Shown one piece after another: positions 41,521 to 52,130 of a DNA stretch of 64,000 bases. The first letter of the stretch is position 1. Each line of letters begins with the position of its first letter. This DNA comes from Locusta migratoria (lineage: Eukaryota > Arthropoda > Insecta > Orthoptera > Acrididae): contig CM048744.1 of NCBI GenBank assembly GCA_026315105.1, forward strand, positions 840,296,094 to 840,360,093. The letters are read 5' to 3'. The notes under the pieces were generated by a model. It was not told the origin of the DNA. It did not search any database and saw only the letters and a program-made list of their open reading frames with translations. The position numbers were made by a program, and so were the translations under genes.

Positions 41521-42087
41521 ACAAAGTGATAGGAAGTGTCTGTCAAGTTTTTGAGACACGCTGGCAGCACGTAAACATATTTCAGCCGCCTCCTGCGACA
41601 GGTAAATTAATGCCATGTGTTAGTTCTAGGGAGGAATGGTGCAGAGTAATCTTGTGTAGTAGCCGAACGAACGAACTAGTTCGGAATATCGCTCCCACAG
41701 GCGAACTACGCGAACAAGTTCCCAGATCTGTAGCCTCTTATTTCGCCCCTCTTACGAAGACTGACGGGGAACAGCGAGAGAACGTGAGAGCGCGCAGAAT
41801 CACGTGATTCCCTTCTGCCAGTTACCGTCATTTCGAGCCGAGTCAGTTATTTATATAAAAAAAAGGTATTTTTATTCACCAAAATAAAAGCATTTAGCAT
41901 ATTTTATAGCAAATGACTCTTCAATGACGTAATAAATAAATAAATAACTGGTTTGTTTGACTATTTTATGTCTCATTGCCCAAAAATACGAATGATAAGA
42001 CACGACTGCGCAACACAGATCATTAGAAAAACAGCTACCATAACAAAAGCAAGAGCGCATAAAGCAGCGGTAGCAAAACCCAGAAAG
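41521..42087. repeat. Intergenic, unnamed diverged repeat
   Basis: Part of 41640-41850 is similar to 42300-42500 (shared order 'cgaagac.gacggg', 'cgagag', 'aatcacgtg', 'catttcgag'). A third partial match (gaactaaaagagcg ... cgaactattat) is at 49438-49515. No gene. Confidence 0.5.
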
Positions 42088-42264
42088 AAATGTTTGTAGA
42101 GCTTATGGGACTTAACTACGCGGTCATCAGTCCCTAAAGTTATAAACTACTTATGAACTAGCTAACACTAAGCACGGCACAAATACCCATGCCCGAGGGG
42201 GGTTCGAACCCCCGACCGTAGTGGCCGTGCAGACCGTCACTGGAGCGCCTCAGTCCCCTCGGCC
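42088..42264 (-). mobile_element. SINE1, head slightly truncated
   Basis: Flanks aaacccagaaaga and aaagccagaaaga form a 13-bp TSD with one mismatch. The last bases of the head (ccgcggccgg) are absent. Confidence 0.88.
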
Positions 42265-42841
42265 AAAGCCAGAAAGAGCTAATGAGTAACGATCTGTCTC
42301 GGGAATGGAAGCTGACGAACTAAAAAAGCGACCTTTTTCGCTACCGGTTGCGAACTATTATACCAAACGTACCCCGCTCCTTAGTTCGTTGGATCCTTAT
42401 CCGAAGACCGACGGGCAATAACGAGAGGGTGTGCACCAAACTTAAAAATCACGTGCTCGCCTTCGATGAGAGACATTTCGAGGTGATCGTCTGCTAGCTG
42501 GAGTTACATATTTCAGTGCTACAGTACTTCTGTTTTATTCTGCACTCTGCCGTATCGGACTAATACATTCAATAATGCCGAGATATAAAGATAACTGAAA
42601 ACTTTGACGCGAGAAATTATCTACCAATTGTTTGATTTGGTCTGCGTGATATCGTTAGCGGCTCACGTAGCAAGCGCATGGCGCAGCTAGGTGGGGGCAA
42701 CTTTTCCCTCCACCTGCACGCGCAGACCACACCGCTCAGCAGTCTGTGGGGGAGCTGACATGTAGCCGTTTATTTCGCATATCAATATATTAGGTGTTAA
42801 AGAAGTTTTCTTGGTTGAAGAAATGTGTTACATAATACAAA

Positions 42842-42902
<61 letters not shown>

Positions 42903-43028
42903 TAAGCTTGTATCCCGTAGGAAAGCTCCGCCCCTATTGCAAGTAGAGATCTGATTGGCTCCCGCCAATACGAGTTGTCCGCCAAAACTTTAAGCTTCTT
43001 TTATTAATATTTAACTTTACTATGTCTA
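42265..43028. other. Intergenic; (GA)n run
   Basis: Contains the second copy of the unnamed repeat (42300-42500) and a GA microsatellite at 42845-42898. No gene. Confidence 0.6.
42845..42898. repeat. (GA)n microsatellite
   Basis: About 27 uninterrupted AG dinucleotides. Confidence 0.95.
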
Positions 43029-43194
43029 TTAACCCTTTCGCGGCTACAGGGACGAGCGCCCTGGCTGCCCGCCTGGCTGGCGGCGCGAAACCAGTTGTGG
43101 GCCTGAGCGGCGGCGGCTGGCCCGGCACCACGGCCGCTGTGGGCTACGGCCGCTGCAGCTGCACGCTAGTCGCGCGTTGCGGTGATCTCACAAC

Positions 43195-43384
43195 TCAAAT
43201 GTTTGTATAGTCTAAGGGACTTAACTACGGGGTCATCAGTCCCTAAACTTTCAAACTACTTTTTAACTAGCTAACACTAAGGACGACACAGATATCCTTG
43301 CCCGAGGGGGGATTCGAACCCCCGACCGTAGTGACCGTGCAGACCGGGACTGGCGCGCCTCAGTCCCTCGGCCACCGCGGCCAG
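43195..43384 (-). mobile_element. SINE1 inside piggyBac
   Basis: Complete copy on the minus strand with head, boxes and tail (the tail begins 'caaatgtttgtatag'). Confidence 0.88.
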
Positions 43385-44079
43385 CATAAAAAACATTTAT
43401 TGAAATTTATGTTGTGCATGTAGCACAATGCAGAATTAAACAAGAAAGTAATGATGTAATAATGAAATGGAAACAATAAAATATTGATTGGTCGATTGCT
43501 TCGTTTGAAATTAAAGCGTAATTTCGATTCACTATGCTAAATAATCCGATAATAAGCATCTGCATGCTTTCTGCTAGCGGATTTATTTTTCAGATATTCA
43601 TGGAGTGGTAGAGTTTGACTTAGTGGTTTCCGATCCTCATTTCTAACGCAGACATTCGACTGCTGCTGGCTGAGTTAAAAACATTTTTTATTACTTCTAT
43701 TGCTTTTATTGTTTTCTTATTTTTCTTTTCTTTCAACATTCAAAGTACCTGAAGAAACTCATACTGCCTTAGTTTGTGGTATGTCTCAAAACATGGTACC
43801 ATACAGAGAGCAACATTACATTTTTTTTGCACCTGATTTGTGTCATTTCCCATTTTGTAAGGTCAGTACACACTACACAATGTCTTTGCGGTACCTCCTT
43901 TCTCTCCGTTGCTCCGAAAAACCTGGGATAATGTTATTTTTTATTCCAGTCGAAAAGGGCTGTCCTTTTTGGTGTCAGTGGCATCTAGCTCTTACATGTT
44001 TATGAATGAAACTTCTCCAGTAACTGACGGATTAGTTCTAAGTGGAATTTCGCTAGTGGCTTCTTCTGTTTATTTTTCA

Positions 44080-44278
44080 AATGTTAAAATGTTTGTTAAG
44101 CTAATGGGACTTAACTACGGGGTCATCAGTCCCTAAACTTACAAACTACTTATGAACTACCTACAACTAAGGACGACACAAATATCCATGCCCGAGGGGG
44201 GATTCGAACCCCCGACCGTAGTGGCCGTGCAGACCGTGACTGGAGACCCTCAGTCTCCTCGGCCACCGCGGCCGGCCA
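44080..44278 (-). mobile_element. SINE1 with TSD, inside piggyBac
   Basis: 11-bp perfect TSD tttatttttca (44069-44079, 44279-44289). Confidence 0.9.
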
Positions 44279-45062
44279 TTTATTTTTCATTTCAAAAATA
44301 GTTTCTGCATTGAGTATACTCAAGTCAGTTAAATGAAAGAATACTTTCTTGTACCATTTCTGTATTTCGTATGCACTGTAGGGACCTAATATCATGTTAG
44401 TCCTAGCAATCCCACTGAGTAATTGTAACTAACTACGCAAGTGGATTTCACTTTATTTCCTCCCATTTTATGATTATTACTTTATCTCTGAGCAAACTCT
44501 GGTCCATTTACAGTGTAAAGCATCCAGGACTTATTTACTGTCCACCCCAGACTTCAATTGTATTTACCTTCTTGAGTTTATCAAGTAAAGGTGGTAAATG
44601 TTTCCTGTTTTTACGCACTGTGCCAATGGCATTAGTGCACTTCGCATGGAGCCATAAGAACAATTCAGGACTCGAGTACCAATTGTCTAAATAAATCCCA
44701 TGACTTTTGTTGAGGTATGGTAACAACAAACTGACAACGACATCACCTGCTTTGCCCAAGTCAGCATTCCCGGATTCTACTTCAGTAGCGGCACCATTGT
44801 AGACAATATAATCCAGAATGTAATTGATCAGTATGACACAAAGCACGGAAATTTTAATGCCACGGCTACGTATGTTTGGAATATACGGTTTGAACCGTAG
44901 CCTTCGTCTGAAAAGCAGCAACTTTCGTCAGTTACTAAGTTCTCAAATGGGACTGCAGCCTGTCGGAATCTCTTTTTGGCGTGTTCCACAATAATGCATA
45001 TTTTCACAAGAACATCTTGCGATGCGGACGAATTGTCACTGTAGTGTAATAAAGGCAGTATC

Positions 45063-45253
45063 GAGTGGCCGATGGCGTTGAGGTGCTGTGCTTAGATGCG
45101 CGAGGCCGTTCCCTGTCGGGGGTTCGAATCCTCTCTCGAGCATGGATGTTTTTGCTGTTTTTAGTCTTTACTATAGTTATAAGTAGTTTGTAAGTTTATG
45201 GGATGATGACCCCACAGTTAAGTCGTATAAGCTTAACAAACATTTTAACAAAC
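45063..45253 (+). mobile_element. SINE, variant head, inside piggyBac transposase
   Basis: 8-bp perfect TSD gcagtatc (45055-45062, 45254-45261). It splits the transposase between the R-D-R and V-T-D-E blocks. Confidence 0.88.
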
Positions 45254-46076
45254 GCAGTATCACCTTGTACCTGTCTCTGGCCATTATGTCAGAAAATACT
45301 GGTGTTTGCAGCAAGGAATCTTTTGACCAATATTCATTCACTGCTAACTGTTTGGACCTTGGCGTAAGGATGGAACAAGCCAAAAACCAATAACATTCTA
45401 TAGGTTTCTATAGGTTTCCATCTTGTTATCTGCTGGGCACTGTCGTCATTTTTTCGGTGAGAAATATTAAATACTTGTTCATATCTACAAATAGCTGAGA
45501 CAAATTCAGATGAGATAAAGTACAATAAATAAATAGATAAATAATCTAAATGAGTTTCTTATTCATCTAAATCTACATTTAAACCACTAAAAGTTTTCGC
45601 GAAATTGTGGCGATTCACCGCAGGACGATTATCTGACCAGTCATAAAATCTTTTTCGTGTCGAAATTTTACTTAACAAATCTTCTTTTTCCTCTTAAGAA
45701 GAGGAATCTTCTGCAGAAGTTCTTCGTTGTGTTCAATAAATACCGTTAGTTCCATACATATCCAGCTCTTCGTATAAAGAAAGGATGTTGTAGCACTATC
45801 GTCATCCTCACTACTATTCACGAGGATGTCCATTATTTCCTTGTTTGATAAACAACATTCCGACATTGTAACGACAGTACTGTGAAAAGCTGTTCTCTCG
45901 CCAAACAAAAAATACAGGACGGGCCCGATGGACGGCTCGTGAACAGGAAGGCCCGGAAGTGAAAACTGTAGTGCTTACCGACATAACAAAGAAGACCTGT
46001 TAATGGCAGTAACACCAGGAATGTTGAGCCTCCGGTAAAACCGAGTCGCCGCCGTTCCATTGTGCGCTCGGGCCCC

Positions 46077-46182
46077 GGGCGTATATGAATGCCCTTAGCC
46101 GTCTGGGCCTCCTGCCGGCCGGGCGTATATGTACGCCCGTAACCGTCTGGGCCTTCTAACTGCCGGGCATACATGTATGCCC
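46077..46182. repeat. Three 44-bp sub-terminal repeats with palindromes
   Basis: Palindromic 18-mers at 46077-46094, 46121-46138 and 46165-46182, spaced exactly 44 bp, share the form gggcRtAYATgtAYgccc; the third is a perfect palindrome. The spacer in each contains 'ccgtctgggcc' or similar. They abut the right terminal repeat, so they may be transposase binding sites. Confidence 0.8.
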
Positions 46183-46251
46183 GTAGCCGCGAAAGGGTTA
46201 AAAATCATCTGTATACTTTCTGCAATGCTTTTGTGCTAAGCTATTGTTGTT

Positions 46252-46451
46252 GGCCGGCCGCGGTGGCCGAGGTGACTGAGGCGCTACAGTCACGGTCAGC
46301 ACGGCCACTACGGTCGGTCATTCGAATCCCCGCTCGGGCATGGATATTTGTGCCGTCCTAGTTCGTAAGTAGTTCATAAGTAGTTTGTAAGTTTAGGGAC
46401 TGATGACCCCGTAGTTAAGTCCCATAAGCTTAACAAACATTTGAACATTTT
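46252..46451 (+). mobile_element. SINE1 inserted in an RTE tail
   Basis: Complete plus-strand copy flanked by tattgttgtt (46242-46251 and 46452-46461). The duplicated target is the (TTG)n 3' tail of the adjacent RTE. Confidence 0.9.
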
Positions 46452-46471
46452 TATTGTTGTTGTTATGGTCT

Positions 46472-47335
46472 TCAGTCCGGAGACTGGTTTGATGCAGCTC
46501 TCCACCCTACTCTATCCTGAGCAAGCCTTTTCATCTCCTCATAAGAACGGCAAACCACATCCACTTGAATCTGCTTACTATACGTGTCTCTTGGCCTCCC
46601 TCTGCGATTTGTACCCCACACACTTCCCTCCAATGCTAAATTTACAATTCCTCGATGTCTAAGAATGTGTCCCACCAAGCGATCCCTTCTTTTAGTTAGG
46701 GTATGCCAAAAATTCCTTTTCTCGCCAATTCTGTTCAGTACCTCTTCATTAGTTATGTGATCTACCCACCTAATCTTCAGCATTCTTCTGTAACACCACA
46801 TTTCAAAAGCCTCTATTCTCTTCCTGTCCGCACTGCTTATCGTCCATGTTTCACTCCCGTACAAGGCAACACTCCACACAAATGCCTTCAGAAAAGACTT
46901 CCTTACCCTTAAATTAATATTCGATGTTAGCGAATTTCTCTTTTTCAAAAATGCTTTCCTTCCCACTGCCATTCTAAATTTTATATCCTCTGTACTGCGG
47001 CCATCGCATGTTATTTTACTACCCAAGTAACAAAACACATCTGCCACCTTCATTGTTTCGTTACCTAATGTAATTCCTTCAGCATCGCCTGATTTTCTAA
47101 GACCGCATTCCATTATTTTTGTTTTGCTCTTGTTAATGTTCATTTTGTACGCTCTCTTCAACACACTGTCCATTCCATTCAACTGCTCTTCCAGGTCGTT
47201 CGCTGTGTCTGACAGAATTACAATGTCATCAGCAAAACGCAATGTTTTTATTTCCTCCCCCTGAACATTAATCCCTATTCCAAAATTTTCCTTGCTTTCC
47301 TTCACCGCCTGCTGAATATACAAATTGAATAACAT
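46472..47335 (-). pseudogene. RTE-A reverse transcriptase, distal part
   Basis: 287 residues: L-R-F-A-D-D-I-V-I-L, K-M-N-I-N-K-S-K-T-K-I-M-E-C, Y-L-G-S-K-I-T-C-D-G-R-S, then L-Y-G-S-E-T-W and the same C-terminus as the copy at 40447. Open, but lacks the proximal half because of the frameshift. Confidence 0.85.
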
Positions 47336-47387
47336 CGGAGAAAGGCTACAACCCTGTCTTACTCCCTTCCCAACTAATGCTTCCCTT

Positions 47388-48278
47388 TCATGCCCTTCGA
47401 GTCTGGCTTTTGTACAAGTTGTAGATAACTCTCCTTTCCCTGTATTTTACCCCTGATGACTTCAGAAATTGAAAGAGTGTAGTCCAGTCAACATTGTCAA
47501 ACGCTTTCTCCAAATCTACAAAGGCTAAAAATGTAGGTTTGCCTTTCCTTAATCTATCTTCTAAGATAAGACGTAAGGTAAGTATTTCCTCCCGGGTTCC
47601 TACGTTCCTCCTGAATCCAAACTGATCTTCCCCGAGGTCAGCTTCTACCAGCTTTTCCATTCTCCTGTAGATAATTCGTGTTAAAATTTTGCAAACATGA
47701 CTTATCAAACTGATGGTTCTGTAATTTTCACACCTGTCTGCACCTGATTTCTTTGGAATGGGGATTATTACATTTTTCTTAAAGTCTGAGGGTATTTCGC
47801 CTGTCTCATACATCCTACACACCAGTTCAAATAGTTTTGTCATGGCTGGCTCTCCCAGAGACTTTAGTAACTGTGAGGGTATGTCATCTATTCCTGGGGC
47901 CTTCTTCCGATCTAGGTCTTTCAGGGATCTGTCAAATTCATCTCTCAGTATAGTATCTTCTATTTCATCTAGATCTACTTCCTCTTCCCTTCCTACAACA
48001 TCGTCTCTAAGTTCATTTCCTTTGTAGAGCTGCTCTATGTACTCTTTCCACCTTTCAGCCTTCCCTTCTTTGCTGAGAACTGGTTTCCCATCTGAGTTCT
48101 TGATATTCGTAGAATTGCTTTTCTTGTCCCCAAATGTCTCTTTGATTTTCCTGTAGGCGGTATCTACTTTTCCCCTTCTTATACATTCTTCTACAGATTT
48201 GCATTTGGCTTGTAGCCACTTCTGCTTAGACATTTTGCACTTCCTATCAATCTCATTTCTTAGTCGTCTGTACTCCAT
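47388..48278 (-). pseudogene. RTE-A reverse transcriptase, proximal part
   Basis: 296 residues upstream of the 14-bp deletion: a connector (W-L-Q-A-K, R-G-K-V-D-T-A-Y), then the RT fingers and palm with K-A-P-G-I-D-D-I-P and P-I-P-K-K-S-G, D-Q-F-G-F-R and V-D-L-E-K-A-F-D-N-V-D-W. In-frame coding continues upstream to about 48355. The F-A-D-D box is in the other fragment. Confidence 0.85.
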
Positions 48279-48355
48279 TTTGCCTGTTTCATTTACTGCA
48301 TTTTTATATTTTCTCCTTTCATCAATTAAATTTAGTACTAAGCTATATTTCGGTT

Positions 48356-48831
48356 AATTCAAAGATTTAATTATTTGTATATTTTGTAATAATTTGAACA
48401 ATGTTAGTCTAGAAGTTTCGACTGGCGCCAAAACGGTGGCTTGTGGCGTGCAGCGAGAGGCGGCGGCAGTCAGTCGAGCGCCGACCGCGATACCTTGCAC
48501 ATTCGTGTTAGTTCAGTGCCGGCTAGGGACAGTTTATACGTTATGTATCGTTTATATATATAATATTACTCAATCTGTATATTTGTGCTTGGATATACAC
48601 TGGCATTTGTTAAATAAAAACAAGCACTGGCATCCTACAAAAGCTAAAGTTATTCGTACTGCAGTACTTCCTAGCCACATCTCAACACCTCTTTAAGCAT
48701 CACTTCAGGTACAACGGATGCGCGACCTGTGTGCTTCACCTGCGCACTGGGACATCAACTACGACAGAAGACTCAAGGTCAGTAAAAGAGTGATTTTAGG
48801 CGTGCACTGTAGTTGCATATCGATACGGCAC
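48356..48831. other. Intergenic; possible LTR-like segment
   Basis: GC-rich to AT-rich transition with 'gttaaataaaaacaagc' near 48610. It could be an old LTR but I found no partner or boundaries. Confidence 0.35.
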
Positions 48832-49245
48832 GCCGGCCGCGGTGGCCGAGGGGACTGAGGCGCTCCAGTCACGGTCTGCACGGCCACTACGGTCTGGGGT
48901 TCGAATCCCCCCTCGGGCATGGATATTTGTGCCGTCCTTAGTCTTAGCTAGTTCATAAGTAGTTTGTAAGCTTAGGGACTGATGGCCCCGTAGTTAAGTT
49001 CAAAAATGTTCAAATGTTTGTATAGCTTATGGGACTTAACTACGGGGTCATCAGTCCCTAAACTTACAAACTACTTATGAACTAGCTTATACTAAAGACG
49101 GCACAAATATCCATGCCCGAGGGGGGATTCGAACCCCCGACCGTAGTGGCCGTGCAGACCGTGACTGGAGCGACTCAGACTCCTTCGGCCACCGCGGCCG
49201 GCCGTAGTTACGTCCTATAAGTTACACAAATATTTGAACAATTTT
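48832..49245 (+). mobile_element. SINE1 split by a second SINE1
   Basis: Outer plus-strand SINE with its own TSD gatacggcac (48822-48831, 49246-49255). Its body is interrupted at about 49000 by an inverted SINE1. Confidence 0.92.
49001..49201 (-). mobile_element. SINE1 nested in SINE1, opposite orientation
   Basis: Full copy on the minus strand inside 48832-49245, with gtagttaagt and gtagttacgt as a near-TSD. The pair forms an inverted repeat that could fold as double-stranded RNA if transcribed through. Confidence 0.9.
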
Positions 49246-49255
49246 GATACGGCAC

Positions 49256-50013
49256 CTCGCGTGCAGCGCTGCCCCGTTTAGAAACCAGGGCAATGGGACG
49301 AAGTGCGTTTGTAACATCGTCGAGGAAAGGCATGAAAGAGGGGAGGTGTTTTAGGAACTTTGTCAACTATGCACTGACCGTCACTCCCTGTCTTTTTTTT
49401 CAAAAAGAAACCCCGCCGTAAGTCACTGGGATCGGAAGAACTAAAAGAGCGAAGTAGTTCGCGGCAGAGCTCCGAACTAAAGTGAGCGCTCCCGACCGCG
49501 AACTATTATGCGCAAGACTAGTGAAGAGGTGGAGGGAGGCAGATAAAAAGCAGTGCATCGACTTTTAACTGTAGAGTGGACGTGCATGCTGCGGGAAAAG
49601 GAGAGCATCAAATGCAGACTTATAGGCAGGTGTATCTGCTGTCTGTAATATCACTTTGCAAAGTGCAGTGGCGACCTGTCTTCACAACAGCGACTAATTA
49701 GCCAGTCGCAAGTGCAGAAGCCATAGAGGCCTGGCCACCGGCTGGTAGAACCGCAGCAGACAGCGACCGTGGATTTAATCCCGGCCGGCACCGGCGCGGC
49801 TCTCGGACATAACAGGCCGCTATGGCCGCGTTATTGGACTCGCCGTCATTAGCCGAGCCGCTGCTCCCTGCCGCCCTGGCTGACTAATTGGGCATTTAGC
49901 TACGGCCGCATGCGGGGCCCACAGTCAAGAAGTCCTGCCTGCACCGCGGAAGCGCAGCGGAGCCACAAATGCCGGAAAAATAAGACGACCGCCACGTTTA
50001 GAGGGTTCCTGAC
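49256..50013. other. Intergenic, GC-rich in part
   Basis: Includes the third partial copy of the unnamed repeat (49438-49515) and a GC-rich block at 49740-50010. No gene supported. Confidence 0.5.
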
Positions 50014-50145
50014 TGCCGGCCGCGATGACCGAGGAGACTGAGGCGTTTCAGTCACGGTCTGCACGGCCACTACGGTCGGGGGTTCGAATCCCCCCTCGGG
50101 CATCGATATTTGTGCCGTCCTTAGTTGTAGATAGTTCATAGCTGA
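50014..50145 (+). mobile_element. SINE1, 3'-truncated
   Basis: Head, A box, B box GGTTCGAATCC and 'gggcatcgatatttgtgcc'. The body ends early after 'gttgtagatagttcata'. Confidence 0.85.
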
Positions 50146-50223
50146 CGAGATAGTTACTTTCATATTCACCATACAGTTAAGTAATTAATGCCTATAAAAA
50201 TATTTCCCACACTTTGATTGATT

Positions 50224-50417
50224 GTTTGATTGTTTGTATAGTCTATGAGACTTAACTACGGGGTCATCAGTCCCTAAACTTTAAGATTACTTACGAACTA
50301 GCTAAGACTAAGGACGGCACAAATATCCATGCCCGAGGGGGGATTCGAACCCCCGACCGTAGTGGCCGTGCAGACCGTGACTGGAGCGCCTCAGTCCCCT
50401 CGGCCACCGCGGCCGGC
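50224..50417 (-). mobile_element. SINE1, full-length
   Basis: Minus-strand copy. At its right edge it meets the 3' half of another SINE (50418-50491) at 'ccggcgctagttcat', so it may have landed in that SINE. Confidence 0.88.
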
Positions 50418-50491
50418 GCTAGTTCATAAGTAGTTTCTAAGTTTAGGGACTGATGACCCCGAAGTTAAGTCCCATAGACTCTACAAAAATT
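50418..50491 (+). mobile_element. SINE1 3' half
   Basis: Body and tail only (gctagttcataagtagt ... ctacaaaaatt). Confidence 0.85.
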
Positions 50492-50661
50492 GCCGGCCGC
50501 CGTGGCCGAGGGGACTGAGGCGCTCCAGTCACGGTCTGCACGGCCACTACGGTCGGGGGTTTGAATCCCCCCTCGGGCATGGATATTTGTGCCGTCCTAG
50601 TTCGTACGTAGTTCATAAGTACTTTGTAAGTTTAGGGACTGATAACCCCGCAGTTAAGTCC
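50492..50661 (+). mobile_element. SINE1 with TSD
   Basis: 11-bp perfect TSD ctacaaaaatt (50481-50491, 50662-50672), which falls in the tail of the previous SINE. Confidence 0.93.
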
Positions 50662-50737
50662 CTACAAAAATTTTAACATTTTGTTCCTGACTTACTGGCA
50701 AAAATTCGCAGTGTTGACCGCTTATTTAGATGACATT

Positions 50738-50880
50738 GGATTAGTGCTTGTACCATAAATCATCAATAAGACATATCGTAATATGTGGAATGTGTAGGTT
50801 TAATAAAATGTATCCTCACATAATGTTGTATTTCTTTCTTTTAATTAACTCGTTATATATAACAAATACTAACTGTTATA
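50738..50880 (-). mobile_element. LINE-3 3' UTR fragment
   Basis: Similar to 17200-17310 ('gcttgtaccataaatcat', 'acatatcgtaatatgtggaa'). Interrupted by the RTE at 50881. Confidence 0.7.
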
Positions 50881-51735
50881 AAGATGGAAGATGAGTTTTG
50901 TTACTTGGGCAGTAAAATAACCTGTGATGGTCGCAGTACAGTGGATATAAAATGCAGAACGCCAATGGGAAGAAAAGCATTTTTGAAAAAGAGAAATTTG
51001 ATAATATAGAATATTAATTAACGCATGAGAAAGTCCTTTCTTAAGGCATTTGTGTGGGGTGTTGCCTTTTATGGGAGTCATGGACGATAAGCAGTGCGAA
51101 CAGGAAGAGGATAGAGGCCTTTGAAATGTGGTGCTACAGAAAAATGCTAAAGATTAGGTGGGTGCATCGCGTAACTAATGAGGAGGTATTGAACAGAATT
51201 GGGGAGAAAAGAAATTTCTGGCATACCTTGGAGGGATCGACTACTAGGACGCATTCTTAGACATCAAGGAATCATGAATTGAGCGTTTACCTCTACGGCG
51301 TGGTCTACCTGCGAAACTCCAATCACCAACATTCTCCCCCGAATGCGAAAATATGTTGTTGAATTCCACCTACATAGGTAGAAATGACCAGCAGAATGAA
51401 ATACGAGAAATTAGAGCTCGAACGGAGAGATTCATATGTCCTTTCTTCTCGCACGATATTCGAGATTGGAATACGAGATGAATAGTATAGTTCGATGAAC
51501 CCTCTGCTAGGCACTTAAATGTCATTTGCAGAGTATCCCATCAAGCTGTAGATGTAGATGGAGGGATGTGTGTAGGCTGAAAATCGCAGATGGAGGCCAA
51601 GCGATGAATACAGTAAGCAGATTCAAATGGATGTAGGTTGCCATTCATATGAGGAGATGAAGAGGCTTGCTCAGAATGGAGTAGGGTGCAGAGCTGCATC
51701 AAACCAGTCTCCGGACTGAAGACCATCACAACAAC
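50881..51735 (+). mobile_element. RTE-A LINE 3' part, split by a CR1-like LINE
   Basis: Diverged ORF end, 50881-51291, with the Y-L-G-S-K-I-T-C-D-G-R-S and R-M-L-K-I-R-W regions. It resumes at 51562 and ends 'aaccagtctccggactgaagaccatcacaacaac'. It has several indels and stops. Confidence 0.85.
51292..51561 (+). mobile_element. CR1/Jockey-like LINE 3' end, inserted in RTE
   Basis: Plus-strand segment with S-P-E-C-E-N equivalents, A-R-T-E-R-F, and the final 'gcagagtatcccat' plus a TGTAGA tail. Confidence 0.85.
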
Positions 51736-51944
51736 AATACTAGCTGTTAACCCGGCGTTGCCCGGATAATATTTATTTGTTCTGTTCTCTCGCAGTTCAT
51801 CCGCTCTCACCATCCCCCTCATGCCCTGCCTCCTCTCTCTTCATCTCCAGCTTTCCCCACACTCGGCCCATTTCTTCCACTCCCTCACCTCCCGCCTCCT
51901 TCCGTCGTCTAAGGCCTCATGCAATGGATGGGCGGCCGTTCCCG
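51736..51944. other. Intergenic with a recurrent 'actagctgttaacccggcg' motif
   Basis: The motif at 51739-51757 is followed by a pyrimidine-rich stretch. A related string ('aactagcttgaaacccgctgc') is at 60212-60232. I recall similar strings at the edges of insect repeats, but this is not proof. Confidence 0.35.
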
Positions 51945-52027
51945 CCGGAAGTTCCAGTCCTCCCTCGGACACAATTGTATTGTCCTTACTGTAAATTAGT
52001 TTAAATAGTTTGTAAGTCTAGCGACTT
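51945..52027 (+). mobile_element. SINE2 fragment, degenerate
   Basis: B-box-like GTTCCAGTCCTCCC, then 'ttagtttaaatagtttgtaag'; the tail is cut by the hammerhead-like segment. Confidence 0.55.
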
Positions 52028-52029
52028 TT

Positions 52030-52078
52030 TTATTTATAGATGACCGGTGTCGACGTTCACAGACGTCATCTTCTGATC
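52030..52078 (-). ncRNA. Hammerhead-ribozyme-like motif, degenerate copy
   Basis: On the minus strand: cAGAAGA, a U, a helix GACGU(ctgtga)ACGUC, then GAC where GAA is expected, then self-complementary ACCGGU followed by C. It matches the layout of the copy at 56572-56630 but lacks two core bases, so it should be inactive. Confidence 0.35.
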
Positions 52079-52130
52079 TCCTATATTTTCCAATGTCATA
52101 TCTTATATGGTTTTACCTATATTCTTTATA

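Larger units (their letters stand above)
43743..45866 (-). pseudogene. piggyBac-type transposase, disrupted
   Basis: Readable minus-strand blocks in order: N-terminal M-S-E-x-x-L-S-N-K-E-I-M-D-I-L with acidic D-D-D (from 45866), R-W-K-P-I-E-T-Y near 45440, E-Y-W-S-K-D-S-L-L-Q-T-P-V-F and a D-I-M-A-R-D-R block near 45300, the E-N-L-V-T-D-E-S region near 44960, Y-I-P-N and L-D-N-W-Y-S-S-P-E-L near 44600-44880, and a C-terminal Cys-rich K-C-N-V-A-L-C-M-V-P-C-F near 43790. These match the DDE_Tnp_1_7 fold in order. Frame changes, stops and SINE insertions at 44080 and 45063 destroy it. It could not act; the ends might still be mobilised in trans. Confidence 0.88.
43033..46197 (-). mobile_element. 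piggyBac-type DNA transposon, 3.17 kb, ends intact
   Basis: Perfect 15-bp terminal inverted repeats (ccctttcgcggctac at 43033-43047; its complement at 46183-46197) flanked by TTAA on both sides (43029-43032, 46198-46201), the signature of piggyBac insertion. It contains a degenerate transposase on the minus strand, three SINEs and three sub-terminal palindromic repeats at the right end. Confidence 0.93.
46452..48355 (-). mobile_element. RTE-A LINE, long copy, one deletion
   Basis: Minus-strand copy covering about 600 residues of the ORF. The two frames at 46472-47335 and 47388-48278 would be one, except for a 14-bp deletion at the junction near 47403 (see findings). It is truncated before the endonuclease. 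Confidence 0.92.

Noticed and set aside
49900..50172. 90-residue ORF beginning within SINE1
   Set aside because: It is the SINE head read in one frame. Many short frames sharing M-P-E-G-G-F-E-P-P-T-V-V-A-V arise the same way from the B-box region.
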